A model generated the notes under the pieces. That model worked only from the letters and a program-made list of their open reading frames with translations. It was not told the origin of the DNA and did not search any database. From assembly GCA_947630505.1 (NCBI GenBank), contig CANRHV010000003.1, positions 17,533 through 81,532 of the forward strand: a stretch of DNA of 64,000 bases. Reading direction: 5' to 3'. Source of the stretch: an uncultured Monoglobus sp. Lineage in GTDB: Bacteria > Bacillota > Clostridia > Monoglobales > Monoglobaceae. The position numbers and the translations under genes are program-made. Below are positions 26,149 to 37,987 of the stretch, one piece after another; the first letter of the stretch is position 1; each line of letters begins with the position of its first letter.

Positions 26149-29100
26149 TTAGTCGGTGATCTCGGCGTGGAGCTCTTGCAAGGATTTCACGCCGCCGGTC
26201 GCGTCTTTGATGGTTTTCAATCCCGCGATCGCGGCCTTGGCCTCGGCCATTGTGGTGACGTAGGATATCCTGCCCTTTATAACGCCTTTTCTGATATAGC
26301 TGTCGTCGGCCGCGCCCTTCTTGTCGGTGGGCGTGTTGATAACTATGTTGACCTCGCCGTTGGTAATTATGTCCAAAACGTTGGGACGTCCCTCGCCGAG
26401 CTTGGCGACGATCTTGACGTCGATACCGTTGTCGCGCAGCATTTTTCCGGTGCCCTCGGTCGCCACTATGTCAAAGCCGCAGTCCTTAAAGCCCTGCGCA
26501 ACTTCCACAAGCTCGTCCTTGTCGCGGTCGTTGACGCTGATAAGCACCTTGCCGCTTGTAGGGAACTTGATCTGGGTGGCTTCCTGAGCTTTGAGGAACG
26601 CTTCGCCGAAGGTGGGCGCCATGCCGAGGACCTCGCCGGTCGAGCGCATCTCGGGTCCGAGCACGGGGTCGACCTCCTGGAACATATTGAACGGGAACAC
26701 CGCCTCTTTAACGCCGTAGTGAGGTATCTTCTTTTCTTTAAGCTCCGGAACGGGCGACTTTCTGCCCGTCAGCGGCGCGGTTATGATGTCCGTGGCGAGC
26801 GGTACCATGCGTATGTTGCACACCTTTGAAACCAGAGGCACTGTTCTTGACGCTCTCGGGTTGGCCTCCAGAACGTAAACCACGTCGTCCTCGATAGCGT
26901 ACTGCATGTTCATCAGTCCGCGCACGTTCATCTCCCGCGCGATTTTCGCCGTGTATTCTTTGATCGTTTTTACATGTTTTTCGGGTATGTTCATCGAGGG
27001 CAGTATGCACGCCGAGTCTCCCGAGTGGATGCCCGCGAGCTCGATGTGCTCCATAACGGCGGGCACAAACACGTTCTCGCCGTCGCTGATGGCGTCCGCC
27101 TCGCACTCCATGGCGTGGTTCAGGAACCTGTCGATCAGTATAGGTCTGTCGGGCGTCACGCCGACGGCCGCCGCCATGTAGATACGCAGGCTTTCCTCAT
27201 CGTGCACTACCTCCATGCCGCGTCCGCCCAGAACATATGAGGGGCGCACCATAACGGGATATCCGATCTCCTCGGCGATCGCGATCGCTTCATCCACGTT
27301 GACCGCCATTCCCGACTGGGGCATCGGTATGCCCAGCTTGTCCATCATCGCGCGGAACAGGTCTCTGTCCTCGGCAAGGTCTATTGTCTCGGGGGTCGTG
27401 CCCAGAATATTCACGCCGTTTTTCTTGAGTTCAGCCGCTAAGTTCAGAGGCGTCTGGCCGCCGAACTGAGCTATAACGCCTACCGGCTTTTCCTTCTCGT
27501 GTATGCTCAGCACGTCCTCGAGGGTCAGGGGCTCAAAGTACAGCTTGTCCGATGTGTCATAGTCGGTCGAGACCGTCTCGGGGTTGCAGTTGACAATGAT
27601 CGTCTCAAAGCCCAGCTTTTTGAGCGCTATGGCCGCGTGAACGCAGCAATAGTCAAACTCAATGCCCTGGCCTATTCTGTTGGGGCCGCCGCCCAGGATC
27701 ATGATCTTGGGCTTGTCGGTATTGACCTTGCTCTCGTCCTTCATGTTGTAGGATGAATAGTAGTAGGCGGAATCCTGCGTGCCGCTCACGTGAACGCCTT
27801 CCCACGCCTCGGTGATGCCCGCGGCGATCCTCGCGTTTCTGATGTCCTCCTCGGGCACATCCAAAAGCTCGCACAAATATCTGTCCGAGAATCCGTCCTG
27901 TTTGGCCGTCTTGAGCGCCTCGGTCGGAGGAACGCTGCCCTTGTACTGTTTGAGGCTTTCCTCTTCCTCGACAAGCTCTTTCATCTGCTCGATGAAATAG
28001 TGCTTGATCTTTGTGATTTGGTATATCTCCTCGACCTCCGCGCCCTTGCGCAGCGCCTCGTACATAATGAACTGGCGCTCGCTGGTGGGAGTTTTGAGCA
28101 TTTTTAAAAGCTGCTCCTTGGTCTTTTCGCCGAAGTCCTTGGCGCCGCCGAGACCGTATCTTCCGATCTCAAGGCTGCGTATCGCTTTCTGGAACGCCTC
28201 TTTGTATGTCTTGCCTATGCTCATTACCTCGCCGACGGCGCGCATTTGTGTGCCGAGCTTGTCCTCGGCGCCCTTGAATTTTTCAAACGCCCAACGCGCG
28301 AACTTTATAACGACATAGTCGCCGTCGGGATAGTATTTGTCAAGCGTGCCGTATTTTCCGCAGGGAATGTCGCTGAGATTAAGGCCCGACGCCAGCATGG
28401 CCGATACCAGAGCAATCGGGAAGCCTGTCGCCTTTGACGCCAGAGCCGACGAGCGCGACGTTCTGGGGTTGATCTCTATAACTATGATCCTGCCGTCCTC
28501 GGGATTTCTGGCGAACTGAACGTTGGTGCCGCCGATGACCTGAATGGCTTCGACGATCTTGTAGGCCTGCCTTTGGAGCTCGGCCTGAACGTCCTCGGGT
28601 ATGGTCAGCATGGGCGCCGAGCAGAACGAGTCGCCCGTGTGAACGCCAAGCGGGTCGATATTTTCAATAAAGCATACGGTTATCATGTTGCCCGCCGCGT
28701 CGCGCACGACCTCGAGCTCAAGTTCTTCCCAACCGAGTACCGATTCCTCAACCAGAACCTGGCCCACAAGACTGGCCTGCAGGCCTCTGGCGCACACGAC
28801 TTTGAGCTCCTCGGTGTTGTAAACCAGGCCGCCGCCCGCGCCGCCCATGGTGTAGGCGGGTCTTAATACAACGGGATAGCCAAGCTCATCGGCGATCTTC
28901 AGCGCCTCATCGACCGAATAGGCGACCTCGCTGCGCGCCATCTCAATGCCCAGAGAATTCATCGTGTTCTTAAACTCGATCCTGTCCTCGCCGCGGTCGA
29001 TTGCGTCGACCTGAACGCCGATAACTTTAACGCCGTACTTGTCGAGCACGCCCGCTTTCGCAAGCTCCGAGCAGAGATTTAAGCCCGACTGTCCGCCTAA

Positions 29101-29376
29101 GTTAGGCAGCAGCGCGTCGGGGCGCTCTTTTTCTATGATCTGCGTGAGCCGCTCAAGGTTGAGGGGCTCGATATAGGTAACGTCGGCGGTCTCGGGGTCT
29201 GTCATTATCGTGGCCGGGTTTGAGTTGACCAGCACGATCTCGTAGCCCAGCTTTCTCAGCGCCTTGCATGCCTGGGTTCCCGAATAGTCGAACTCGCAGG
29301 CCTGTCCGATGATTATCGGACCCGAGCCGATGATCAGCACCTTATGTATATCTTCGCGTTTTTTAAGTTTTTCCAT
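26149..29376 (-). CDS. carB: carbamoyl-phosphate synthase large chain
   Basis: VLIIGSGPIIIGQACEFDYSGTQACKALRKLGYEIVLVNSNPATIMTDPE; duplicated ATP-grasp halves; IMILGGGPNRIGQGIEFDYCCVHAA. Confidence 0.97.
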   Translation of the reverse strand: MEKLKKREDIHKVLIIGSGPIIIGQACEFDYSGTQACKALRKLGYEIVLVNSNPATIMTDPETADVTYIEPLNLERLTQIIEKERPDALLPNLGGQSGLNLCSELAKAGVLDKYGVKVIGVQVDAIDRGEDRIEFKNTMNSLGIEMARSEVAYSVDEALKIADELGYPVVLRPAYTMGGAGGGLVYNTEELKVVCARGLQASLVGQVLVEESVLGWEELELEVVRDAAGNMITVCFIENIDPLGVHTGDSFCSAPMLTIPEDVQAELQRQAYKIVEAIQVIGGTNVQFARNPEDGRIIVIEINPRTSRSSALASKATGFPIALVSAMLASGLNLSDIPCGKYGTLDKYYPDGDYVVIKFARWAFEKFKGAEDKLGTQMRAVGEVMSIGKTYKEAFQKAIRSLEIGRYGLGGAKDFGEKTKEQLLKMLKTPTSERQFIMYEALRKGAEVEEIYQITKIKHYFIEQMKELVEEEESLKQYKGSVPPTEALKTAKQDGFSDRYLCELLDVPEEDIRNARIAAGITEAWEGVHVSGTQDSAYYYSSYNMKDESKVNTDKPKIMILGGGPNRIGQGIEFDYCCVHAAIALKKLGFETIIVNCNPETVSTDYDTSDKLYFEPLTLEDVLSIHEKEKPVGVIAQFGGQTPLNLAAELKKNGVNILGTTPETIDLAEDRDLFRAMMDKLGIPMPQSGMAVNVDEAIAIAEEIGYPVMVRPSYVLGGRGMEVVHDEESLRIYMAAAVGVTPDRPILIDRFLNHAMECEADAISDGENVFVPAVMEHIELAGIHSGDSACILPSMNIPEKHVKTIKEYTAKIAREMNVRGLMNMQYAIEDDVVYVLEANPRASRTVPLVSKVCNIRMVPLATDIITAPLTGRKSPVPELKEKKIPHYGVKEAVFPFNMFQEVDPVLGPEMRSTGEVLGMAPTFGEAFLKAQEATQIKFPTSGKVLISVNDRDKDELVEVAQGFKDCGFDIVATEGTGKMLRDNGIDVKIVAKLGEGRPNVLDIITNGEVNIVINTPTDKKGAADDSYIRKGVIKGRISYVTTMAEAKAAIAGLKTIKDATGGVKSLQELHAEITD

Positions 29377-29407
29377 AGATAGCTTTCTCCTTTATGTTAA
29401 TGCAAAA

Positions 29408-30667
<1,260 letters not shown>

Positions 30668-30874
30668 AAAATTCAGTCTCCTCGCTATAGTTAATTTTAT
30701 ACATACTAATATATAGTTTACATGAACATGACAGAAAATGCAATAATTTTTTAAAAAATTTTTAATATAAAATTAATGTTATATTATTGATATATTTATA
30801 TTGAAAATTTTATATAATTCGTTTATAATTATATACAGATATTAAAAAATAATTTGTGATTGGAGGCAAACAAT

Positions 30875-33800
30875 ATGAAGATTAGACGAATTCTTGCGCT
30901 TGCGATAATCTGCGCGATGGTCCTGCCGCTTGTCGGCATAACGACGGCAAGCGCCGCGGAGGTCCCCGACGTTTCGGGACTAAAGGAGACCGCGATCACT
31001 TTCCCCGCGAGCGGCGGCATCTCGTCGACAGACCAAACGGGAAAGGGCGACAATTTCAACGGTTATATCCACAGCGGTCAGGGAGCGGATTTTCTCGCCG
31101 CCAAATATTTAAAGATCACATATACGGTCACGGGAGATGTGGACGAGAATGTTGATCTTTTCACGTTTCAGCCGTTTGACTCCGGCTGGCAGGGTTGGCA
31201 GAACAACTTTGTGACTCTTGCCGACTCTGTAAAAGACGGCGATTCCTACACCGCATACGTGTCGGTCGACGATGTGAAAGCGTCGCTCGGCGAGGGAGTT
31301 TCCGCTATGGGAATAAACATCTCGTTTACAGAGCCGCCGGCGGGAGTTGTTGTCAAGCTCACGGGCTACAGCGCTTTGACCGAGCCGAGCGGACTTCCCG
31401 AGACGATAAGAGGTTGGCTTGAATATTCGATAAACTATTCAAAGGCTTTGGACGCGTCAAAGTATCAAGAAGAGTCATTTAAGAATTTCCAAAGCGCGAT
31501 CACGACCGCCGAGGGAGTTTTAAACAATCCGTCCGCCTCGGATTCGCAGCTTCAGACCGCGAGAGATAATTTGGAAAAAGTGAAAGCGAAGCTTTTGTTC
31601 AAGGACAGCGCCGAACAGGGCAAGCCTCAGCCTTTCAGAGTTATCTCGGGCGAGGACACGGTCAAGGAAATGGGTGTCGGCTGGAATTTGGGCAACACCA
31701 TGGACGGACACGCGGGATTCCATCCGAGCGAGACTTCGTGGCAGCCCTATACCACAACCAAAGAGATGATACGCGCCCTGCACGACGCGGGCTTCAACAC
31801 GATCAGGATCCCCGTCACATGGGGCGACATGATCGACGATAATAACAACTACGCCATTAACGACGGCTGGATAAGCCGCGTGCAGGACATAGTTGATTAC
31901 TGCGTTGAGCAGGATATGTACGCGATCATAAATATTCACCATGACGGCGCCGAGCAGGACGGCTGGCTCCGTGTGGCCTCGGACAATATTGATTTTGTTT
32001 ATGAAAAATACGAGGGCGTTTGGCGCAATATCGCCGAACGGTTCAAGGATTATGACGAGCATTTGATATTTGAGTCGGCGAACGAGCTGACCTGCATGGC
32101 GGGAGATAACAAAAACTCGTCCGCGGCGCAGGCAAAGGACACTCCGATAATAATGAATCTCAATCAGATATTTGTGAACACCGTCCGCGCCACGGGCTCA
32201 AACAATTCGAGGCGCTGGCTGGCGGCCGTTACGCATTATGCGAGCAGGGGCACGAGCAACGGTTTCGCGCTGCCGACTGACAGCTATAATTCCGAGAACC
32301 GTCTGATGTTCGCGCAGCATATTTATAAGGACACCAGCAAGGAAACCTATGTTTGGGATATGAGTAATCCGCCCGAAAACACGGGCCGCGCCAACGAGAC
32401 AGTCAAGGTCATAAAAGAGGCGCACAATAAATTTAAAAACATACCTATTATACTCGGCGAGTACGGCTACCGCAACAAGAGCTATTCGGGAAATCCGAGC
32501 GGCTATAACGATATAGGCAGAGCGTATGTCTATGAGTGCGCAACGCGCGCGGGACAGGTCGGAATGACAGTGCCGGTAGCGTGGGACGACAGCCGCGGTT
32601 CGGGTCAGCCGCTGTTTGAGACGGGCGTTTATACCGTATGGGACAGAGAGGGCGGCAAGCCCGTATTCAAGAGCATAACCGACGCCATGATGCGCGGAAT
32701 GTTCCTGACGCCGAGCTCAAAGAACAAGAGCTTTGACATGTCTGACATAGTACTTGGTCCCGAAATAATTCCGATAACCGAGATAATTCCGTCCGAGAGC
32801 GAGGTCAATATCGAAGTCGGCTCAAGCGCGAAGCTAACCGTCTCGGTTCAGCCCTCAAACACCAACGACGTTGTGCTCTGGAAGTCGGACGACGATAACA
32901 TAGCCACCGTATACAACGGTCTTGTTCAAGGGTCGAGGATAGGCGCGACATATGTTACCGCGTTTTCTCAGAGCGGTTCCGCTATGGCGAGAGTAAGGGT
33001 CATCGTTTCTGCCATAGAGTCAAACAATCCTGCGGCCGATATTGTCTCGCAAAACAGCTATAATGTCACGCAGGGCAAATATATGTTTTTGGACGCAAAA
33101 GCGGATAACGGCGAAAATCTGCTTTACTACAGCTCAAACGAGAAGGTGGCCACGGTCAGCGCCGAGGGCAAGGTCGTGGGAATTGCGCCCGGAGCGGCTT
33201 ATATCACGATAGCCGCCGAGACAGGCTATACAAAGACGGTTCCCGTTATCGTCTCGGAGCCCGCGGGAGACAAAAAGGTAAACGTGGCGGCTAATGTCTA
33301 TTACAACAAAGGCTATTTCGGGACCGAGCGCGGCAAGCCCGTGGCGATAAACGGCGACGGACAATACACGGTGTCGTTTGACTTGGACGCCGACATTTCC
33401 GACGCCGGCAAAAAGGCGGGCATAAAAGCGATCGAAAACTTCGGCTCGCTCTATATCAAGGATTATGATGTTGACATGGGCAACGCGTCAAAGAGTCCGA
33501 TCGACGGCTGCGAGATCCGATATGACGAGATCAAGGTAAACGGCATACCTCTTAATATAACCGACAAGGAGTTCAAATCAGCCATGAACGGCGCTGTGCT
33601 TGACACCGGCGACCCGTTCAACGCGTGGGAAGGCTCTGTTGTCGGAGGCGACGAGATAACCACCGACACCAAAAACTATCTTGTAAACTTTAAGAATATC
33701 GAGAACCCCACAAAGATAGAGATAACCTTTACCATTCAAAATCTCGCGTTCACGCAGGCGGAGGAGGGCAGGCCCGCGACTTCGATCAGTTCGGATTTGA

Positions 33801-34330
33801 GCGGAGAGATCACGCTCTCCGAGGGTTCGGAGATGGAGATCCCGGTTAGCGTCGAGCCCGCCGACACCACGTCTTTGGTGAGCTTCGTTTCGGGAAACAG
33901 GGGCGTGCTTATCACCGACACGCGCGGAGCGGCCGTGAAAGACGGCAAAGCCTCGGGTAAAATATACGGCGCCAAACCTGGCGACACGGTGTTGACCGCC
34001 ATAACCGACAGCGGGCAGATGCTCAGCTTGGTTGTGCATATTGCGTCGAATCCGTTTAAAAATATCGCTCCGGTTGTAATCGACGGAAGGATCACCGCGG
34101 TGACCGCCGATGTGAACAAGGTTCCCGATATTGACAGCGTGACGGTTATTGCCGCAGCGTACAACGCGGACGGCGCGCTTTCGGGCGCGGATACAAAAGC
34201 GGTTCCGATATCGGAGATACGCACAGGCGCGGCCTCGTTTGACGGATTTGATATAGTGGTTCCCGAGGGCGGCTCGGCAAAGGCGTTTATCTGGAGCGGA
34301 ACCGACGCGATAGCGCCGCTGGGTAAATAA
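30875..34330 (+). CDS. secreted multidomain cellulase (GH5) with N-terminal CBM-like domain, FIVAR-like linker, Ig-like (BIG2) repeats and C-terminal WSGTD module
   Basis: Signal peptide MKIRRILALAIICAMVLPLVGITTASA; MGVGWNLGNTMDGH, INIHHDG, ESANELT, ILGEYGYRN GH5 motifs; VQPSNTNDVVLWKSDDDNIATVYNGLVQG BIG2-like; C-terminus KAFIWSGTDAIAPLGK. Confidence 0.9.
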   Translation: MKIRRILALAIICAMVLPLVGITTASAAEVPDVSGLKETAITFPASGGISSTDQTGKGDNFNGYIHSGQGADFLAAKYLKITYTVTGDVDENVDLFTFQPFDSGWQGWQNNFVTLADSVKDGDSYTAYVSVDDVKASLGEGVSAMGINISFTEPPAGVVVKLTGYSALTEPSGLPETIRGWLEYSINYSKALDASKYQEESFKNFQSAITTAEGVLNNPSASDSQLQTARDNLEKVKAKLLFKDSAEQGKPQPFRVISGEDTVKEMGVGWNLGNTMDGHAGFHPSETSWQPYTTTKEMIRALHDAGFNTIRIPVTWGDMIDDNNNYAINDGWISRVQDIVDYCVEQDMYAIINIHHDGAEQDGWLRVASDNIDFVYEKYEGVWRNIAERFKDYDEHLIFESANELTCMAGDNKNSSAAQAKDTPIIMNLNQIFVNTVRATGSNNSRRWLAAVTHYASRGTSNGFALPTDSYNSENRLMFAQHIYKDTSKETYVWDMSNPPENTGRANETVKVIKEAHNKFKNIPIILGEYGYRNKSYSGNPSGYNDIGRAYVYECATRAGQVGMTVPVAWDDSRGSGQPLFETGVYTVWDREGGKPVFKSITDAMMRGMFLTPSSKNKSFDMSDIVLGPEIIPITEIIPSESEVNIEVGSSAKLTVSVQPSNTNDVVLWKSDDDNIATVYNGLVQGSRIGATYVTAFSQSGSAMARVRVIVSAIESNNPAADIVSQNSYNVTQGKYMFLDAKADNGENLLYYSSNEKVATVSAEGKVVGIAPGAAYITIAAETGYTKTVPVIVSEPAGDKKVNVAANVYYNKGYFGTERGKPVAINGDGQYTVSFDLDADISDAGKKAGIKAIENFGSLYIKDYDVDMGNASKSPIDGCEIRYDEIKVNGIPLNITDKEFKSAMNGAVLDTGDPFNAWEGSVVGGDEITTDTKNYLVNFKNIENPTKIEITFTIQNLAFTQAEEGRPATSISSDLSGEITLSEGSEMEIPVSVEPADTTSLVSFVSGNRGVLITDTRGAAVKDGKASGKIYGAKPGDTVLTAITDSGQMLSLVVHIASNPFKNIAPVVIDGRITAVTADVNKVPDIDSVTVIAAAYNADGALSGADTKAVPISEIRTGAASFDGFDIVVPEGGSAKAFIWSGTDAIAPLGK

Positions 34331-34333
34331 ATT

Positions 34334-35449
34334 ATGAAAAATTGTTTTGAAGAAATAAAGGGCGGTCTGGGCTTTGGCGCCATGCGTCCGCCCAGAGACA
34401 AAAACGGCGCCGTGATCCTCGGCGAGTTCGCCGACATGATCGACAAATATATGTCGTCGGGCTTCAACTACTTTGACACAGCTCGCGGCTATGTCGGCGG
34501 CAGGAGCGAGGAATCGCTAAAAAAATGCCTCACCTCAAGGTACCCGCGGGAGAGTTTCGCGCTTTGCGACAAGCTGTCAAGCGAGTTTTTCAAAAGCGAG
34601 CGAGATATTTACGAGACGTTTGAAAAACAGCTAAAGAGCTGCGGCGTTGAGTATTTCGACTTTTATCTGATGCACGCGCTGTCGTCGAGGAGCTATAAAA
34701 AATACAGCGAGCTGGGCGCGTTCGAGGCCGCGAAAAAGCTGAAAGCTCAGGGCAGGATACGGCATATCGGCATCTCGTTCCACGATATCGAGGACGCCCT
34801 TGACATGATTTTAAATGAGCGCCCCGAGATCGAGGTCGTGCAGATACAGCTGAATTATCTGGATATGGACAATCCGGGCATACGCAGCCGCGCGAATTAC
34901 GAGATGTGCAGAAAGCACGGAAAGCCCGTGTTTGTCATGGAGCCGATAAAGGGCGGCAGGCTTGTAAATCTGCCCGACGAGGCGAAAGTCGTTTTGAGAG
35001 AAGGCGGAGGAGGAAGCCCGGCTGCCTACGCTCTGCGCTACGCGGCGGGATTTGAGGGTGTGCGCCTTGTGCTGTCGGGCATGTCAAACATGGCGCAGGT
35101 CGAGGAAAACACCGCACTTTTCGGCGATCTAAAGCAGCTGAGCGAGCGCGAGCTTGAGGTGGTGGAAAAAGTTTGCGAAATTTTAAAAAATGAGCGGACG
35201 GTTCAATGCACCGGCTGCGAGTACTGCACCCGCGTGTGCCCCAAGGATATAGCGATACCGCTTTTGATATCCTGCCTCAACTCAAGGATAAGATACGGCG
35301 AGGGCGGATTCTACTACGAAGTGTACACCACGAACCGCGGCAGGCCCGAGGACTGCGTGAAATGCGGCAGATGCGAGGCCGCCTGTCCCCAGAATCTGGA
35401 AATAAGAAAAATTCTGGAGCGGACCGCGAAAGCCTTTTCGAATGAATAA
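34334..35449 (+). CDS. aldo/keto reductase with C-terminal 4Fe-4S ferredoxin domain
   Basis: LGFGAMRPP, FNYFDTARGYVGGRSEESL, CTGCEYCTRVCP and CVKCGRCEAACP. Confidence 0.92.
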   Translation: MKNCFEEIKGGLGFGAMRPPRDKNGAVILGEFADMIDKYMSSGFNYFDTARGYVGGRSEESLKKCLTSRYPRESFALCDKLSSEFFKSERDIYETFEKQLKSCGVEYFDFYLMHALSSRSYKKYSELGAFEAAKKLKAQGRIRHIGISFHDIEDALDMILNERPEIEVVQIQLNYLDMDNPGIRSRANYEMCRKHGKPVFVMEPIKGGRLVNLPDEAKVVLREGGGGSPAAYALRYAAGFEGVRLVLSGMSNMAQVEENTALFGDLKQLSERELEVVEKVCEILKNERTVQCTGCEYCTRVCPKDIAIPLLISCLNSRIRYGEGGFYYEVYTTNRGRPEDCVKCGRCEAACPQNLEIRKILERTAKAFSNE

Positions 35450-35454
35450 AACTA

Positions 35455-35483
35455 AAGCAGGAGCGGATGCTCCTGCTTGTTTT
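35455..35483. terminator. intrinsic terminator
   Basis: AGCAGGAG-cggatg-CTCCTGCT-tgtttt. Confidence 0.75.
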
Positions 35484-36105
35484 ATGCCTCGATCTTTTCA
35501 AAGTCAGAGGCGCCGTGCTTGCACCAGGGACATATAAAGTCGGGCGGAAGCTCCTCGCCCTCATAGATATATCCGCAGATAACGCAGCGCCAGCCGGTGA
35601 CTTTTTTCTCGGATTTTTTTAGCTGCGGCTTGGTATGCTTGTGATAGTACGCATATGTCAGGCTCTCTCCGTCCGAGAGTGATACCGCGTCGCTGAGCTT
35701 GGCGACAAAGATCGTGTGAGTGTCGCAGTCGACCGCGTCGATAACGTCAAACGACAGATACGCGTTCGTGTATTTGTCAAGATAAAGCAGGCCGTTTTCG
35801 GCTCTTTTCGCGTAGTCGATCTCCGAGAACTTGTCGGCGTCTCTGCCGCTTTTAAAGCCGAAGATCTCAAACACCGAAAACGGAGTTTCCTCGGTCAATA
35901 TCGAAACGTTGAACTTGCCGCTGTTTTTTATCATGTCGTGGGTCAGGTTCGCCTTGTTGACCGATATGATAAACTTAAACGGCTCGTTTGACGTGATCTG
36001 CATCACCGTGTTTATTATGCAGCCGTTGTCTTTTCCGCCGTCGTTAGCCGACAGCACATACAGCCCGTAGCCCACTTTGTAGATAGCGTTTGTGTCCATG
36101 ATCAT
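35482..36105 (-). CDS. flavin reductase fused to C-terminal rubredoxin
   Basis: Flavin-reductase-like N-terminus (NDGGKDNGCIINTVMQITSNEPFKFIISVNKANLTHDMIKNSGKFNVSIL) and a rubredoxin-type WRCVICGYIYEGEELPPDFICPWCKHGASDFEKI. Confidence 0.9.
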   Translation of the reverse strand: MIMDTNAIYKVGYGLYVLSANDGGKDNGCIINTVMQITSNEPFKFIISVNKANLTHDMIKNSGKFNVSILTEETPFSVFEIFGFKSGRDADKFSEIDYAKRAENGLLYLDKYTNAYLSFDVIDAVDCDTHTIFVAKLSDAVSLSDGESLTYAYYHKHTKPQLKKSEKKVTGWRCVICGYIYEGEELPPDFICPWCKHGASDFEKIEA

Positions 36106-36163
36106 ACCTCCATATATATTTGCTTTTATTATACTTTATTCTTTATCGGGCGTCAAGAAAATA

Positions 36164-37987
36164 TTACGTGGCGAATCCCGCGAACTGGGTCATGTACAGA
36201 TCGTGGTACTTGCCCTTTCGTCTCAGCAGCTCGTCGTGGGTGCCGCTTTCCACGATCCTGCCGTGATCCATGACCACGATCATGTCCGCGTCGCGTATAG
36301 TCGACAGGCGGTGGGCGATAATTATGCTTGTTCGGTTTTTCATAACCGTGTGCATCGCGTCTTGGATCGCCTTCTCGGTTCTGGTATCGACGTTTGAGGT
36401 GGCCTCGTCCAGGATCAGGATCTTCGGGTCTGTAACAAAGGCTCTGGCGATCGCCAACAGCTGCCTCTGACCCTGGCTGATGTTGGACCCCGACGCCTTG
36501 AGTTTGGCCTTGATACCGCCCTTCATTCTGCGTATCATGCTTTGGCAGCGGCTCATCTCTATCGCCGATTCGATCAAAGTGTCGTCCGCGTCGGGATTTC
36601 CGTATTTCAGGTTGTTTTCGATGGTGTCCGAAAACAGCACCGTGTCCTGGAGCACGATCGCCGCGTTTTCTCTGAGCGAGCCGCGCGACATATTTGCGAT
36701 GTTTCTGCCGTTTATAAGTATCTCACCGCTGTCGATGTCATAAAAGCGCATCAGCAGATTGACGATCGTGGTTTTTCCGCTGCCGGTCGCTCCGACCAGC
36801 GCGACCTTTTTGCCGCTCGGCACCGTGAGGCTGAAGTCGCGGATAACGGGCTTGCCCTTTTCGTATGAGAAATTCACGTTTTTAAACTCCACCTCGGCGG
36901 TCTCGATCTCGCCTATCGGCTCGCCGCTCATATTCTCGGGCTGTTCATCAAGCACGATGAACACGCGCTCGGCTCCCGCAACCGCCGTTTGCAGCTGGCC
37001 GTAGAGCTGCGCGATCTCGTTTATGGGGCGGCTGAACTGCTTGGCGTATATGATAAACGCCGAGATAACGCCGACCGAGATCATGCCCTTTATCGCGAAC
37101 AGACAGCCGAAGGCGGCTATTATCACAAATCCGATATTTCCGATGCAGTTCATTATCGGGCCCATAACGCCGCTGAAAACCTCGGTCCTGATCCCCGCCG
37201 AGGTCAGCGAGTTTGAGGTGTCGGTAAAGCTTTTCGCGGTCGCGCTCTGGTGATTGTACGCCACGACCGAGCGGTATCCGTCTATCATTTCCTCTACCGT
37301 GCCGTTCATCTCGCCCAGCAGGCGTTGGCGCTCTCTTGAAAATTTGCGCACCCGCTTTGATAAAAATTTTGTGGCGAGGAATGTCAGGATAACCGTTATA
37401 AAGCTGAGCAGCGCCAGAGGGGTACAGAACCAAAGCATGACCGCGGCCGTGCCCGTCACGGTCAACACTCCCGAAAACAGCGACGGAAGCGACTGTGAGA
37501 CCGTGTTTGAGATATTTTCTATATCGTTTGTCATTCGGCTCATAACGTCGCCGTGGCTGTGGGTGTCAAGATATTTAACGGGCAGATCAACGATCTTGCT
37601 CAGCAGCTCGCCGCGCATACGGCTGACGATCCTCTGGCTCAGGCGCGCGCTGAGCATACCCTGAAACAGCTGGCAGACGCTGTATATGAGATAAACGCTC
37701 AGCATCAGCGCCAGAGTCTTTATCAGGCGTCCCTCGGCGGCGTCTGCGATTATATCGATCGCGCGGCTCTGGACACTCGGCGCGTACACGCCGCACAGGG
37801 TCCCCAGCACCACTATCGCCAGCATGGATATAACCACGGCCTTTTCTTTCGCGAAGTATTTCCAAATTCTCTTTAAGGTCGCGCCTACGTTGTCGGCGTG
37901 CTCGACCTCGGCGAATCTGTTGCCGCGGTTCCTGCCGGGCAGCTTTTTCTCAACCACCACTCTTTGGGTTTTAATTTGCTCAGGCAT
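36164..37987 (-). CDS. ABC exporter, TM-NBD half-transporter
   Basis: LVGATGSGKTTIVNLLMRFYDIDSGEILINGRNI, ISQGQRQLLAIARAF, LILDEATSNVDTRTE. Confidence 0.93.
   Translation of the reverse strand: MPEQIKTQRVVVEKKLPGRNRGNRFAEVEHADNVGATLKRIWKYFAKEKAVVISMLAIVVLGTLCGVYAPSVQSRAIDIIADAAEGRLIKTLALMLSVYLIYSVCQLFQGMLSARLSQRIVSRMRGELLSKIVDLPVKYLDTHSHGDVMSRMTNDIENISNTVSQSLPSLFSGVLTVTGTAAVMLWFCTPLALLSFITVILTFLATKFLSKRVRKFSRERQRLLGEMNGTVEEMIDGYRSVVAYNHQSATAKSFTDTSNSLTSAGIRTEVFSGVMGPIMNCIGNIGFVIIAAFGCLFAIKGMISVGVISAFIIYAKQFSRPINEIAQLYGQLQTAVAGAERVFIVLDEQPENMSGEPIGEIETAEVEFKNVNFSYEKGKPVIRDFSLTVPSGKKVALVGATGSGKTTIVNLLMRFYDIDSGEILINGRNIANMSRGSLRENAAIVLQDTVLFSDTIENNLKYGNPDADDTLIESAIEMSRCQSMIRRMKGGIKAKLKASGSNISQGQRQLLAIARAFVTDPKILILDEATSNVDTRTEKAIQDAMHTVMKNRTSIIIAHRLSTIRDADMIVVMDHGRIVESGTHDELLRRKGKYHDLYMTQFAGFAT

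Noticed and set aside
30721-30874. Very AT-rich segment upstream of the GH5 gene as a possible origin or phage remnant
   Set aside because: Consistent with an ordinary AT-rich promoter region; no DnaA-box cluster or genes to support an origin.
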